A DNA stretch of 55,629 bases from Bacteroidales bacterium (GTDB lineage Bacteria > Bacteroidota > Bacteroidia > Bacteroidales > UBA1715). This document shows, piece by piece, positions 1 to 8,612 of the stretch. How positions within the stretch are numbered: position 1 is the stretch's first letter; each line of letters starts with the position of its first letter. Made by a program: the position numbers and the translations under genes. The stretch covers positions 1-55,629 of the forward strand of contig JAQICB010000134.1 of assembly GCA_027858745.1 (NCBI GenBank), read 5' to 3'. The notes beneath the pieces are model-generated. The model saw nothing but the letters and a program-made list of their open reading frames with translations. It was not told the origin of the DNA and searched no databases.

Positions 1-114
1 GCTCGCTATTATTCAATAATTTGCCTTGATAAACAGCTTTTTATATCAACCGAGGACAAAGGACGAGCTCAGCGGAGCTAATCTGAACTCGAAAAATTAC
101 GTCGAACTCAGGTT
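1..114 (+). repeat. Dispersed MITE-like repeat, copy R1 (cut by window edge)
   Basis: The first 114 bases match, as reverse complement, the left part of the repeat at 52984-53207. The shared part runs from GCTCGCTATTATTCAATAAT to a terminal arm at 85-114 that ends in CGAACTCAGGTT. Read in reverse complement, that arm is an imperfect copy of the opposite terminus seen in R2 and R3 (AACCTGAGTTCGA..TAATTTTT..GTTC), so the element has terminal inverted repeats. No ORF lies in it. An internal AGCTC-AGCG-GAGCT hairpin sits near 66-79. The missing left part lies before the window. Confidence 0.8.
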
Positions 115-144
115 TACAGAAACAAACGCGACCTAAAGGAAGAT

Positions 145-915
145 TTACACATATCCATTAATGGCATATGCGAGATATCCGGCAATTTCACGAAATAGCA
201 CCCGCCAGTTTTCAAGGGCATCCATTGAGGGAATAAAACAATAATCAAAAATGAATTTTGTAGGTCCGGCTATTCTATCGGCACTAAACGTATCGCAAGA
301 CAATCCCACTTTAGAAAAACAAGCATGTGCACGTCGCATATGAATAGCTGAGCTTATAAGCAGGCAGGATAAAGAATCAGAATCGTTTTGGGATTCCAAA
401 ATTTGTTTTGTATACAATGCATTTTCATATGTGTTTCTCGATTTCTCCTCAATAACAATATCGGATTTTGGCACCCCGATTTTAACCAAAAAATCTCGAG
501 TAATAATACTTTCACGATATCCTTCCTGAACAATACGCCCCTCGCCTCCCGAAATTAAAATTTTCTTAATTTTCCCCGTATTATATAACAACAAAGCCTG
601 CCACAATCTATCAGAAGCCTTATTGAAATTCACTCGGTCAAATTGAGAATCATAGGTATTGAACCCACCAAGGACAATTCCATAGTCGTATTGTTTGGTA
701 AGCGAATCGACATGTACCGTCTGAATTTCCCATGCACGCACAAACTCATTTACCACAAAAGAATTCGACATTACATATGCAACAATAATGGTAATAATCA
801 GTACCCGTTTTCGTCTTTTTTGTTTTTTCAAAAACAAGACATAAAAACAAACTCCTATAAACCAAACAATTGGCGTAAGCAAAAAATAAAACAACTTAGA
901 AAGCAGAAAAAACAT
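145..915 (-). CDS. DUF218 / ElyC-SanA-YdcF-like membrane-anchored protein
   Basis: The 256-residue product has two hydrophobic segments near the N-terminus (about 5-29 and 38-56), separated by a basic KKQKRRKR stretch, and then a soluble domain. The domain carries YGIVLGG, the ISGGEG motif, and RNTYENA, which are typical of the DUF218 family (ElyC, SanA, YdcF). Members of this family affect envelope integrity and peptidoglycan or lipid-carrier metabolism in Proteobacteria, but the biochemical activity is unsettled. The soluble part should face the periplasm. The gene stands alone between repeat R1 and the tRNA-Arg gene, and no promoter with a full TAnnTTTG box was found; TAAATTTC just upstream is one mismatch away. 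The family assignment is fairly sure, the role is not. Confidence 0.75.
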   Translation of the reverse strand: MFFLLSKLFYFLLTPIVWFIGVCFYVLFLKKQKRRKRVLIITIIVAYVMSNSFVVNEFVRAWEIQTVHVDSLTKQYDYGIVLGGFNTYDSQFDRVNFNKASDRLWQALLLYNTGKIKKILISGGEGRIVQEGYRESIITRDFLVKIGVPKSDIVIEEKSRNTYENALYTKQILESQNDSDSLSCLLISSAIHMRRAHACFSKVGLSCDTFSADRIAGPTKFIFDYCFIPSMDALENWRVLFREIAGYLAYAINGYV

Positions 916-1025
916 ATTTGAAATTTATTTTTTATAAGCCTTAAAAATAATCAACTTATCGCATTCCTATAGCCAATTTATGAGAAAAAAAATTCATAAA
1001 ATTATGAAGATGCATAAAAAAAAAG

Positions 1026-1033
1026 TATATTTG
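1026..1033 (+). promoter_or_regulatory. Promoter -7 box of tRNA-Arg
   Basis: TATATTTG followed by C matches the Bacteroidota -7 consensus TAnnTTTG. It lies 15 nt before the mature tRNA 5' end, so transcription would start only a few bases upstream of the tRNA. No clear -33 TTG is visible. Confidence 0.6.
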
Positions 1034-1048
1034 CACCGCAATTAGCAA

Positions 1049-1122
1049 GGCTCCGTAGCATAACTGGATAGTGCACTTGACTACGGATCAGGAGGTTAGG
1101 GGTTCGAATCCCTTCGGAGTCA
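1049..1122 (+). tRNA. tRNA-Arg (anticodon ACG)
   Basis: The cloverleaf can be drawn by hand. Acceptor GGCTCCG pairs with CGGAGTC (one G-U). The anticodon stem CTTGA/TCAGG encloses loop CTACGGA with anticodon ACG. The T arm is AGGGG-TTCGAAT-CCCTT. The discriminator is A at 1122, and CCA is not encoded (CCT follows), so the CCA-adding enzyme encoded at 6576 is needed for maturation. An ACG anticodon is normally deaminated to ICG by TadA to read CGU, CGC and CGA. It is transcribed alone, between its own promoter and terminator. Confidence 0.95.
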
Positions 1123-1132
1123 CCTACAAGTC

Positions 1133-1171
1133 AAAGGATTACAAAATTATTTTTTGTAATCCTTTTTTTTT
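1133..1171 (+). terminator. Intrinsic terminator of tRNA-Arg
   Basis: A 14-bp perfect stem, AAAGGATTACAAAA (1133-1146) with TTTTGTAATCCTTT (1152-1165), encloses a 5-nt loop and is followed by an uninterrupted T run to 1171. Confidence 0.9.
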
Positions 1172-1431
1172 AACATATTATCATCCAACAAAAAACTTTA
1201 GAATGCAACTGATTTTATAATTCTGCATGTTTACAAGCTGCACACTTGATACAGAATTGTAGTATAAAATTTGGTTAAAAAAATGCAGGAGTAGATTAGT
1301 TACCCAATGAGCTACGGCAAAAAAAGTCACCATCTAAAATTTCGAATATGCAATATTTGTTAAAAAATGAATGACTTTTATGTATATCTAAAAAAAATAT
1401 TGTAATTTTAAAAAAAATATACATACTTATT
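1172..1431. other. Non-coding spacer, no supported gene
   Basis: About 260 AT-rich bases separate the tRNA-Arg terminator from the lipoprotein gene. I see no ORF with coding character and no good -7 box. The only marks are a weak inverted pair AATTCTG/CAGAATT (1219-1258) and, on the minus strand at 1291-1318, a stretch resembling a tRNA D-arm that cannot be completed to a tRNA. Confidence 0.5.
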
Positions 1432-2325
1432 ATGAAGTGTCGAAATTTTTGTATCATATTATTCTGCATTTTTTTACTGTCGTGTGTCAACACACAAAAC
1501 AAAAAAGAGACTGAAGATAAAGTTGCTACACAAGCATACATTAAAAAAGAAAAAGGAATTGTAGGACTTATTAATGGCGAAATTTTTTGCATCCCTTCCC
1601 CGTACAATTTCTCGAAGCACATTCGTGTTGTTACCGATCAATATAACACCACATTGCTTAACTCACCTGCACACAAAAACAAGTATGTGACGCCACTAAA
1701 AAAAGCGATTAATTTAGGTATTTACGGAATTGACCTTGCATACATCAACACCTTTGCACAATCTGCAGATGCTCTCCAATATTTTTCAACAATAAAAACC
1801 CTTTCAGACGAATTAGGCTTATTTGATGTTTTTGATATAGGCACAATAGAACGTATTGAAAACAACATTAATTCTCAAGATTCCGTATTAAACATTATTA
1901 CCAATAAATACAGAGAAGCTGACATGTTGCTAAAAAATGACAATCAAAAAAAACAAGCAGCACTTATTTTAACCGGTAGTTGGATTGAAAGTTTGTATTT
2001 ATTAACACAAATAGAAAAAGAAATACCACACCCTCAAACCCGTAAACATATTGCAGAGCATATGTTTTCAGCCAAAAGTATCCTCGGATTATTGAAACCA
2101 TACTACAAAACAAGTGAAGACTTTACTCAACTAATTGATACTATTGTAAATATTTGTTATTGGTTTGATGGCATTAGTTATGAATACACGTACATAAAAC
2201 CCATTACATATCCTAATTTGAAACGAACTGTATTTACCAGTAAATCAGAGGTTAAAATATACCCGGAACATCTGAAAAACATTACTGAAGAAATAAAAAA
2301 ATTACGAACATCAATGGTACAATAA
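1432..2325 (+). CDS. Uncharacterised lipoprotein
   Basis: The 297-residue product starts with a lipoprotein signal peptide: a short basic n-region, a hydrophobic core, and the lipobox LLSC with the acylated cysteine at about residue 18. The mature protein is mostly charged and probably helical, with no motif I recognise. It lies 10 nt upstream of a small secreted-protein gene and then an ABC transporter, all on the same strand, so the three may be co-transcribed. An outer-membrane or periplasmic-face location is inferred from the signal. I do not recognise the family and assign no function. Confidence 0.75.
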   Translation: MKCRNFCIILFCIFLLSCVNTQNKKETEDKVATQAYIKKEKGIVGLINGEIFCIPSPYNFSKHIRVVTDQYNTTLLNSPAHKNKYVTPLKKAINLGIYGIDLAYINTFAQSADALQYFSTIKTLSDELGLFDVFDIGTIERIENNINSQDSVLNIITNKYREADMLLKNDNQKKQAALILTGSWIESLYLLTQIEKEIPHPQTRKHIAEHMFSAKSILGLLKPYYKTSEDFTQLIDTIVNICYWFDGISYEYTYIKPITYPNLKRTVFTSKSEVKIYPEHLKNITEEIKKLRTSMVQ

Positions 2326-2335
2326 AATACGTTAT

Positions 2336-2740
2336 ATGAAAAAAATTATTTTACTATTTCTGGCAGCAACATTCTCCACAATTTCCTTTGCACAAGGCAG
2401 TTCGTGTACAAAACACATTACTTCCGAATATATTACTGACCCACAATACTATGCAACTGCAATTACATTTGGAGAAACAGAAAGTTTTAAGATCACCTTT
2501 ATAGGTGGCAACACATACAGAATAGCCGTTGATTCATCAACACCAAATAACTTATTGTTTTACATTTACGATCAGGAAAACAACTTATTATTCAGCAACA
2601 GTAATTTTGACAATTCTGCCTTTTGGGATTTTGAAGTTCCAAACACTATGGAATGCACAATAAAAGTTAGTTTAGCCAGTGAAGAAATAATTGACGATTT
2701 TGCAAGCATTTGTATTGGGTATAAAAAACAAAATCCATAA
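2336..2740 (+). CDS. Small secreted protein of unknown function
   Basis: The 134-residue product has a clear Sec signal peptide (MKK, a hydrophobic stretch, then SFA-QG at about residues 18-21). The remainder is rich in beta-prone and polar residues, and has three cysteines in the mature part. The pattern (YRIAVDSSTPNNLLFYIYDQENNLLFSNSN) suggests a beta-sandwich, but no named family is recognised. It sits 10 nt after the lipoprotein gene and 34 nt before the ABC transporter gene. The spacing suggests one operon, and the product is probably exported to the periplasm. What it binds cannot be told from the sequence. Confidence 0.7.
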   Translation: MKKIILLFLAATFSTISFAQGSSCTKHITSEYITDPQYYATAITFGETESFKITFIGGNTYRIAVDSSTPNNLLFYIYDQENNLLFSNSNFDNSAFWDFEVPNTMECTIKVSLASEEIIDDFASICIGYKKQNP

Positions 2741-2774
2741 GTTTGCAACATTTTTATAATAGACACTTAAACTC

Positions 2775-5700
2775 ATGAGCGAACGGATAATTCAGGCTAT
2801 TTTAAAACTGTTTGCGGTTTTTGCAAAACCGGAAAGCAACATTGAAGATCAAAATAATATAATTGAATTATTTCTGTCTGCTCAATTGAACAAAGAGCTT
2901 GCGAGAAAATACCTCCCCACTTTCGAGAATGAATATCAAGAAGTTGTTTCTGATATAAATAGAATTACCGCAAAAGCTGGCTCCAAAGGTGGCGATGCAT
3001 TAAAATACAAAATTGAAGCAAAACTTGCAGCACGTATTCACCGCATATGCAACAGTATAAATAAAGAACTTACACACAAACAAAAATTATTTGTAATTAT
3101 TAGTGTGCTGGAATTTATCAGTTCAAACACACGATCTGAAATTACACAAACCGAAAAAGACTTTTTTGAAATAATTAACGAAGATTTAAATATTTCACCC
3201 GAAGAATACAATGAGTTAAGCAACTTTATTTTAAATGATTTTGATGACATACCGGCATCTCCGAATTTGTTAATTATAGATAATAATGAACAATTTGAGA
3301 ATCCGAATATTAAGCATATTTTATCGAAACAATTGTCGGGTATAATAAAAGTTTTCTATGTTCCTTCATCGAATCTTCTAATATTCAGATCAAAAGGTGT
3401 TGGTGAAATTACTCTTAACAGTCAGCCGGTACTTGAAAACAAAATCAATTTTATTAACATTGGTTCGGCGATTAGAAGTCAGCAAATAAAACCAATATAC
3501 TACAGTGAAATTTTAAATATATTTAATGTTGACAACTCACAAGAAGGGGTTGTGTTTAAGGCAAAAAATATTAAATACGTATTTAAAACGGGGACAATTG
3601 GGCTCGAGAGTGTTGAATTAGAAGAAAAATCGGGCAGTCTCGTTGGTATTATGGGGGCATCGGGAGCAGGAAAATCAACACTTCTCAATGTTTTAAACGG
3701 ATTATATAAACCAACCAAAGGAAAAGTTACCATAAATGACATTGATTTACACAATGATATTGAAAGAAAACTAGAAGGACTTATTGGTTTTGTTCCGCAA
3801 GACGATTTGCTTATAAAGGAATTAACCGTATATCAAAACCTCTATTACAATGCAAAACTTTGTTTCGATAATCTTACAGAAGAAGAAATTATAGAAAAGG
3901 TTGACCGCATTTTACAAAGTCTCGGACTGTATGAGCGAAAAGACAATATTGTAGGTGATGAATTACGCAAAGAAATTAGCGGTGGGCAACGAAAACGCTT
4001 AAATATAGCACTCGAATTAATTAGAGAGCCCGCAATACTTTTCTTAGATGAACCGACCTCGGGCTTATCGTCAAAAGATTCTGAAAACATAATGGACCTT
4101 TTAAAGGAATTGGCCCTCAAAGGAAAATTGGTTTTCGTGGTTATTCACCAACCATCGTCCGATATTTTCAAAACCTTCGATAAACTTATTATTCTCGATA
4201 CGGGAGGATACCAAATTTACTACGGTGCACCGGTTGACTCAATTATGTATTTTAAAGAACAAATACATCAAGCCGATTGGTATATCAGCGAATGTCCGAC
4301 CTGTGGTAATGTAAATCCCGAACAAATTTTTAATATTACCGAGGCAAAGATTCTAAACGAAGATGGTACGCCTCTTTTAAACGAACGAAAACAAGAAATT
4401 AGAAAACTCTCACCAATAGACTGGTTCAATTTTTATATAAAACGAAGAAAAAAAGAGCATGTTCAGAATAAAGAACAGCAACCGAAATTTTTACCGAAAA
4501 TTACATTCAAAATTCCAAATTGGATACGGCAACTTCGGGTATTTATTATTCGCGATGTATTGTCGAAAATATCGAACAAGCAATACATGCTTATCAATGG
4601 TTTAGAGTCTCCAATAATTGCCACATTCCTTGCATTTATTATTAAATATTGGAATGTTGACGAAGGAACAAATATGAATTATACACTTATGAATAACGAA
4701 AATATTCCGGTGTATATATTTATGCTCGTCATCTGTGCTTTCTTTATTGGTTTAACGGTGAGTGCCGAAGAAATTTTTCGCGATCAAAAAATAAGAAAAC
4801 GAGAATCTTTTCTTAATTTAAGTTGGTCAAGCTATTTAATTTCTAAAATCAGCATTCTTTTAGTTATCTCGGCACTCCAATCTTTTGTATTTGTGCTTAT
4901 TGGGAATGCAATATTAGAAATACCCGGAATGCTTTTCAGGTATTGGTTTATAGCTTTTAGCACCTGGAGTTTTGCCAATATGATTGGGCTCATCATTTCC
5001 GATAGTTTTGATGATGTGAAAACAATTTATATTCTCATTCCTTTTATGGTAATTCCTCAAATTATTTTAAGTGGTATTATTGTAAAATTCGACAAATTAA
5101 ATCCTCTTATTTCTAATCCGGAAAACATTCCCATTTATGGCGAGGTTATTACCTCTCGCTGGGCCTATGAAGCATTAGCAACATACCAATTTGCAAACAA
5201 TGCCTACCAAAAACCTTTTTTCGATTATGACTTAATTATTAGTGAATGCAGCTATAAACGAGGCGAGTGGTACAATCAAATTTCCAACAAACTCAATACA
5301 ATTAATCGAAACATCAAAAAACCCGACCGGAAGGAAGACATCATACAGGACCTGAGGGTTATCCGAAACGAATTTGAAAAAGAATTACAAGAACCTCATC
5401 AATTTAAATATACGTTTTTCGACCAATTGACCTACGACTCAATTGTGGTAAACAATGGAATTAACAAAGAGATTCTAGACACTACACGGTACTATACCGA
5501 CTTACTCAGACAATATTATATTCAAAAGAATAACTTTTTCCGTGCAAAAAAAGATTCGCTCACGTATGCTATCATTGCTCAATTAGGACTTGCCTACGCA
5601 GAAAGGAACAATATTCCTATGGAAGAGCGCACACCTGAATTTATTGATAAAGCGGGAAATGCAGCATTTTTAGAAATTAAGAAGAGTCATTATAATGAAA

Positions 5701-5990
5701 CTCTGGAAGAATTTTGTACAAATCAAAATGATTTCACCGTACTTATCGAATACGACGGTAATTTAATTCAGAAAATAGATCCGATTTTTCAAAAACCTAA
5801 CGGGAATTTTTTACGTGCTCATTTCTATGCACCATATAAACCTTTTTTCGGGTCATATATCACAACATATTGGGCTAATGCTTTGGTAATTTGGTTTATG
5901 TGTATTGTGCTTTACATAGTGCTATACTTTAGATTAGCACGAAAAGCTATAGAATATATTGGCAATATAAAACTAAAAAAAGAACGATAA
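2775..5990 (+). CDS. Large ABC transporter: TerB-like, FHA-like, ABCG-type ATPase and permease in one chain
   Basis: The 1071-residue product has several parts in order. Residues 1-150 are helical and resemble TerB/tellurite-resistance domains (an acidic E..F..I.ED.NISPEEY stretch). A short beta region at about 185-245 resembles a degenerate FHA fold. An ABC ATPase follows, with Walker A GASGAGKST (about 292-300), signature SGGQRKR (about 400), Walker B LFLDEP (about 420) and H-loop IHQPSSD (about 456). A CPTCG pair follows, then an ABC-2/ABCG-type membrane domain with five or six helices from about 610, a long soluble insert at about 800-1030, and a final helix near 1045. ATPase and permease in one chain resembles half-size ABCG exporters. 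The substrate is unknown. The gene follows a lipoprotein and a secreted-protein gene and ends in its own terminator. Confidence 0.85.
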   Translation: MSERIIQAILKLFAVFAKPESNIEDQNNIIELFLSAQLNKELARKYLPTFENEYQEVVSDINRITAKAGSKGGDALKYKIEAKLAARIHRICNSINKELTHKQKLFVIISVLEFISSNTRSEITQTEKDFFEIINEDLNISPEEYNELSNFILNDFDDIPASPNLLIIDNNEQFENPNIKHILSKQLSGIIKVFYVPSSNLLIFRSKGVGEITLNSQPVLENKINFINIGSAIRSQQIKPIYYSEILNIFNVDNSQEGVVFKAKNIKYVFKTGTIGLESVELEEKSGSLVGIMGASGAGKSTLLNVLNGLYKPTKGKVTINDIDLHNDIERKLEGLIGFVPQDDLLIKELTVYQNLYYNAKLCFDNLTEEEIIEKVDRILQSLGLYERKDNIVGDELRKEISGGQRKRLNIALELIREPAILFLDEPTSGLSSKDSENIMDLLKELALKGKLVFVVIHQPSSDIFKTFDKLIILDTGGYQIYYGAPVDSIMYFKEQIHQADWYISECPTCGNVNPEQIFNITEAKILNEDGTPLLNERKQEIRKLSPIDWFNFYIKRRKKEHVQNKEQQPKFLPKITFKIPNWIRQLRVFIIRDVLSKISNKQYMLINGLESPIIATFLAFIIKYWNVDEGTNMNYTLMNNENIPVYIFMLVICAFFIGLTVSAEEIFRDQKIRKRESFLNLSWSSYLISKISILLVISALQSFVFVLIGNAILEIPGMLFRYWFIAFSTWSFANMIGLIISDSFDDVKTIYILIPFMVIPQIILSGIIVKFDKLNPLISNPENIPIYGEVITSRWAYEALATYQFANNAYQKPFFDYDLIISECSYKRGEWYNQISNKLNTINRNIKKPDRKEDIIQDLRVIRNEFEKELQEPHQFKYTFFDQLTYDSIVVNNGINKEILDTTRYYTDLLRQYYIQKNNFFRAKKDSLTYAIIAQLGLAYAERNNIPMEERTPEFIDKAGNAAFLEIKKSHYNETLEEFCTNQNDFTVLIEYDGNLIQKIDPIFQKPNGNFLRAHFYAPYKPFFGSYITTYWANALVIWFMCIVLYIVLYFRLARKAIEYIGNIKLKKER

Positions 5991-6011
5991 ATTTATTACC
6001 GTTCTTTTTTT
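5975..6011 (+). terminator. Intrinsic terminator of the ABC transporter gene
   Basis: AAAAAAAGAACG (5975-5986) pairs perfectly with CGTTCTTTTTTT (6000-6011). The stop codon lies in the loop, so the stem starts inside the last codons of the gene. The T run forms the tail. Confidence 0.85.
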
Positions 6012-6093
6012 AATGTTGTTTATACAATCTGATTGAGTAAAAAAATTCGTTAAATTCAGTATTGTTATAAACAAACAACAAAGTTTTTTCACC

Positions 6094-6450
6094 TTATTTT
6101 ACACCAAACACATCTGAAATTGCATTTTTAAATGCATCTTTTGGTAAGGCACCTTGAGCCATTTGAGGTTGAGATTCTACCGGAATAAACAGAATAGAAG
6201 GTATACTTTTAATACCAAATACTGCTGCCAATTCTTGCTCAGATTCAGTATCTATTTTATAAAAAGTAACTTTTCCTTTGTACTCTTCTGATAATTCTTC
6301 AATAATTGGAGCTACCATTTTACAGGGACCACACCAATCAGCATAAAAATCAATAATAGCCGGTTCTTTTCCATTAAATGACCAATCTTTGTTTTTTTCG
6401 TAATCAAACACTTTTTCTTTGAATGTTTCTGCTGTTAAATGTTCTACCAT
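6094..6450 (-). CDS. trxA: Thioredoxin
   Basis: The 118-residue protein has the thioredoxin active site WCGPCK at residues 39-44, the following MVAPIIEEL helix, and the cis-proline region SIPSILF. It has no signal peptide, so it should be a cytoplasmic dithiol-disulfide reductant recycled by thioredoxin reductase (not in this window). It is slightly longer than E. coli TrxA (108 residues), with an N-terminal extension before the beta-alpha-beta core. It is a single gene, convergent with the ABC transporter and divergent from cca. It might be a specialised thioredoxin rather than the main one, but all core residues are in place. Confidence 0.92.
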   Translation of the reverse strand: MVEHLTAETFKEKVFDYEKNKDWSFNGKEPAIIDFYADWCGPCKMVAPIIEELSEEYKGKVTFYKIDTESEQELAAVFGIKSIPSILFIPVESQPQMAQGALPKDAFKNAISDVFGVK

Positions 6451-6560
6451 AGTTATAGTTTTTAATTAATATCTATCGTTTTGGTCGCACCACTTTACGA
6501 ATCATTACACATTTTATATTTTTTCGAAAAAAATTCCGCCTGTAATTAAAATTCTTCTAT

Positions 6561-6568
6561 TACATTTG
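6561..6568 (+). promoter_or_regulatory. -7 box of cca, almost abutting the start codon
   Basis: TACATTTG matches TAnnTTTG exactly and ends only 7 nt before the ATG at 6576. If used, transcription would start within a few bases of the ATG, giving a leaderless or nearly leaderless mRNA. No -33 TTG is obvious. Confidence 0.55.
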
Positions 6569-6575
6569 TGGCACA

Positions 6576-7991
6576 ATGAATTTGAAAGATACAATAAATA
6601 ACTCGGTTTTTTCAAAAATTTCCGACATAATCTCAGGGCAAAATATCGATACGTACGTTATAGGTGGATTTGTGCGAGATGTTTTTTTACAAAGAGCAAA
6701 CAAAGATATTGACATTGTTACTACAGGTGATGGTATAGAATTAGCAAAACAAACCGCACAATCATTACATCCTTCCCCCAAAGTATCGGTATTCAAAAAT
6801 TTTGGAACTGCTATGTTTAAATACAAAGGTGTTGAATACGAATTTGTAGGCACCCGAAAAGAATCGTACAGCTACGATTCTCGAAAACCAATGGTATCGA
6901 AAGGAACACTAAGCGACGACCAAAACAGAAGAGATTTCACAATTAATGCTCTTGCAATTTCACTCCACAAAAACAATTACGGCGAGCTCATAGATCCGTT
7001 TGGCGGCGTAGAAGATATTTCACGCAAAATCATTCGTACCCCTCTCGACCCCGACATTACATTTTCTGACGATCCGCTCAGAATGATGCGTGCCATTCGA
7101 TTTGCTTCTCAATTAAATTTTACTATTCAAGACGATACATTTACGGCAATACAAAGAAATACAAAGCGATTAGATATTATTTCAATGGAACGAATAATTG
7201 ACGAATGCCACAAAATATTGCTTTCAGATGTTCCATCACGTGGATTTCTTTTATTGGACAAGGCAGAACTATTAGTCCAATTTTTTCCAGAACTCTCTGC
7301 ACTAAAAGGTTTCGAAATAATTAATAATCAAGGACATAAAGATAATTTTCATCACACACTCGAAGTGGTGGACAACATAGCTCAAACGAGTTCGAACCTT
7401 TGGCTTCGTTGGGCAGCACTCCTTCACGACATTGGCAAACCGAAAACAAAAAAATATATTGAAGGACAAGGGTGGACATTTCATGGTCACGAATTTGTTG
7501 GAACCAAAATGATACCACGTATTTTCAAACGCTTACGACTTCCACTTAACGAAAAAATGAAGTACATCGAAAAACTTGTATTACTTCACCTCCGCCCTAT
7601 TATATTAGCAACCGAAGAGGCGACAGATTCGGCGGCACGACGATTGCTATTTGATGCAGGCGATGATATTGACGATTTAATGCTACTTTGCGAAGCAGAC
7701 ATAACATCAAAAAATCATCAAAAAGTGCAAACATACCTTAATAATTTTACCCTTGTTCGCACAAAATTACAAGAAGTAGAAGAAAAAGATGCTCTTAGAA
7801 ATTGGCAGCCTCCCATTAGCGGCGAAGAGATAATGAAAACATTTTCCATAAAACCATCTCCGATAATAGGAGAAATAAAAACTGCCATTCGCGAAGCAAT
7901 ACTCGACGGTATTATACAAAACAACCACGAGTCTGCATATGCATATATGATAAAAATTGGAACAGAAAAAGGCTTGACACCCACACATTAA
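6576..7991 (+). CDS. cca: CCA tRNA nucleotidyltransferase / poly(A) polymerase family with HD domain
   Basis: The 471-residue protein has the class II nucleotidyltransferase head: GGFVRD at 30-35, the metal-binding DID at 44-46, and RRDFTINALA further on. The RNA-binding neck and body follow, and then an HD phosphohydrolase domain with LLHDIGKPK near 282-290. This HD-containing form of about 470 residues is common in Bacteroidota. It adds or repairs the 3' CCA of tRNAs, which matters here because none of the three tRNA genes in the window encodes CCA. The stop overlaps the stop of the convergent DJ-1 gene by 4 bp. A separate poly(A) polymerase role cannot be excluded from sequence alone. Confidence 0.9.
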   Translation: MNLKDTINNSVFSKISDIISGQNIDTYVIGGFVRDVFLQRANKDIDIVTTGDGIELAKQTAQSLHPSPKVSVFKNFGTAMFKYKGVEYEFVGTRKESYSYDSRKPMVSKGTLSDDQNRRDFTINALAISLHKNNYGELIDPFGGVEDISRKIIRTPLDPDITFSDDPLRMMRAIRFASQLNFTIQDDTFTAIQRNTKRLDIISMERIIDECHKILLSDVPSRGFLLLDKAELLVQFFPELSALKGFEIINNQGHKDNFHHTLEVVDNIAQTSSNLWLRWAALLHDIGKPKTKKYIEGQGWTFHGHEFVGTKMIPRIFKRLRLPLNEKMKYIEKLVLLHLRPIILATEEATDSAARRLLFDAGDDIDDLMLLCEADITSKNHQKVQTYLNNFTLVRTKLQEVEEKDALRNWQPPISGEEIMKTFSIKPSPIIGEIKTAIREAILDGIIQNNHESAYAYMIKIGTEKGLTPTH

Positions 7992-8539
7992 GCGAACATC
8001 ATACCTTTTTCAAGCTGCTCAGCAATTGTTTTCCCAACAACTTTTGCAACAAGAACATATCCTAACTTTGCAGCAGCACCGGGTCCATTACCGGTAATAA
8101 TATTATCGGCAACCACACACTGCTCACCCGTGACATCGGCACCTATTAATCTGTCTTCAAAGCCGGGATAACAGGTTGCTTTTTTGTTTTTCAACAAACC
8201 AAGACCTCCCAGCACAAGTGGAGCCGCACAAATTGCTGCCATTAATTTTCCTGAATCAACATGTTGTTTTACAAGCTGCTTAAGTCCTTTATGTTTATTA
8301 AGATTTGTTGCACCCGGCAATCCTCCCGGTAAATATAAAACATCTGCGTCAGCAAAATTGCAATCTTCAAATAACATATCTGCAATAATTGGAATAGATT
8401 GTGCTCCTGAAACCGTTTTTTTACCGGTAACAGAAACTGTTACAACATCGCATTCAGCACGACGGAGAATATCAATTGGAGTAATTGCTTCGATTTCTTC
8501 AAAACCTTCAGCTAAAAAAATATAGATTTTTGTTGCCAT
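7988..8539 (-). CDS. DJ-1/PfpI family protein (YajL-like)
   Basis: The 183-residue protein matches the DJ-1/ThiJ/PfpI superfamily over its whole length. It has the N-terminal LAEGFEEIEAITPIDILRRA stretch with the glutamate (E17) equivalent to DJ-1 E18, LYLPGGLPG, and the nucleophile elbow AAICAAP with cysteine C104. Family members act as redox-sensitive chaperones or deglycases, but the exact activity is debated. The size fits YajL/DJ-1 rather than larger proteases. It is convergent with cca and shares four terminal base pairs with it. No -7 box was found upstream. Confidence 0.88.
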   Translation of the reverse strand: MATKIYIFLAEGFEEIEAITPIDILRRAECDVVTVSVTGKKTVSGAQSIPIIADMLFEDCNFADADVLYLPGGLPGATNLNKHKGLKQLVKQHVDSGKLMAAICAAPLVLGGLGLLKNKKATCYPGFEDRLIGADVTGEQCVVADNIITGNGPGAAAKLGYVLVAKVVGKTIAEQLEKGMMFA

Positions 8540-8588
8540 AATTATACAGTTTAATTGTTTAACATTTTTTCTGTTCGATACTGATACC

Positions 8589-8596
8589 TATATTTG
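8589..8596 (+). promoter_or_regulatory. -7 box of the 8613-13215 operon
   Basis: TATATTTG followed by C matches TAnnTTTG and lies 16 nt before the ATG at 8613. It is the only good box upstream of five closely spaced genes, so it is the likely operon promoter. Confidence 0.6.
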
Positions 8597-8612
8597 CAAG
8601 AAATTAAAAAAA

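Noticed and set aside
1291-1318. tRNA D-arm-like stretch on the minus strand (GCCGTAGCTCATTGGGTAAC)
   Set aside because: No matching anticodon arm, T arm or acceptor partner follows, and the D stem does not close. At most a decayed tRNA fragment; more likely chance.
1296-1622. Minus-strand reading frame of 108 codons across the lipoprotein gene start
   Set aside because: It overlaps the signal peptide of the convincing lipoprotein frame and has no recognisable protein pattern.
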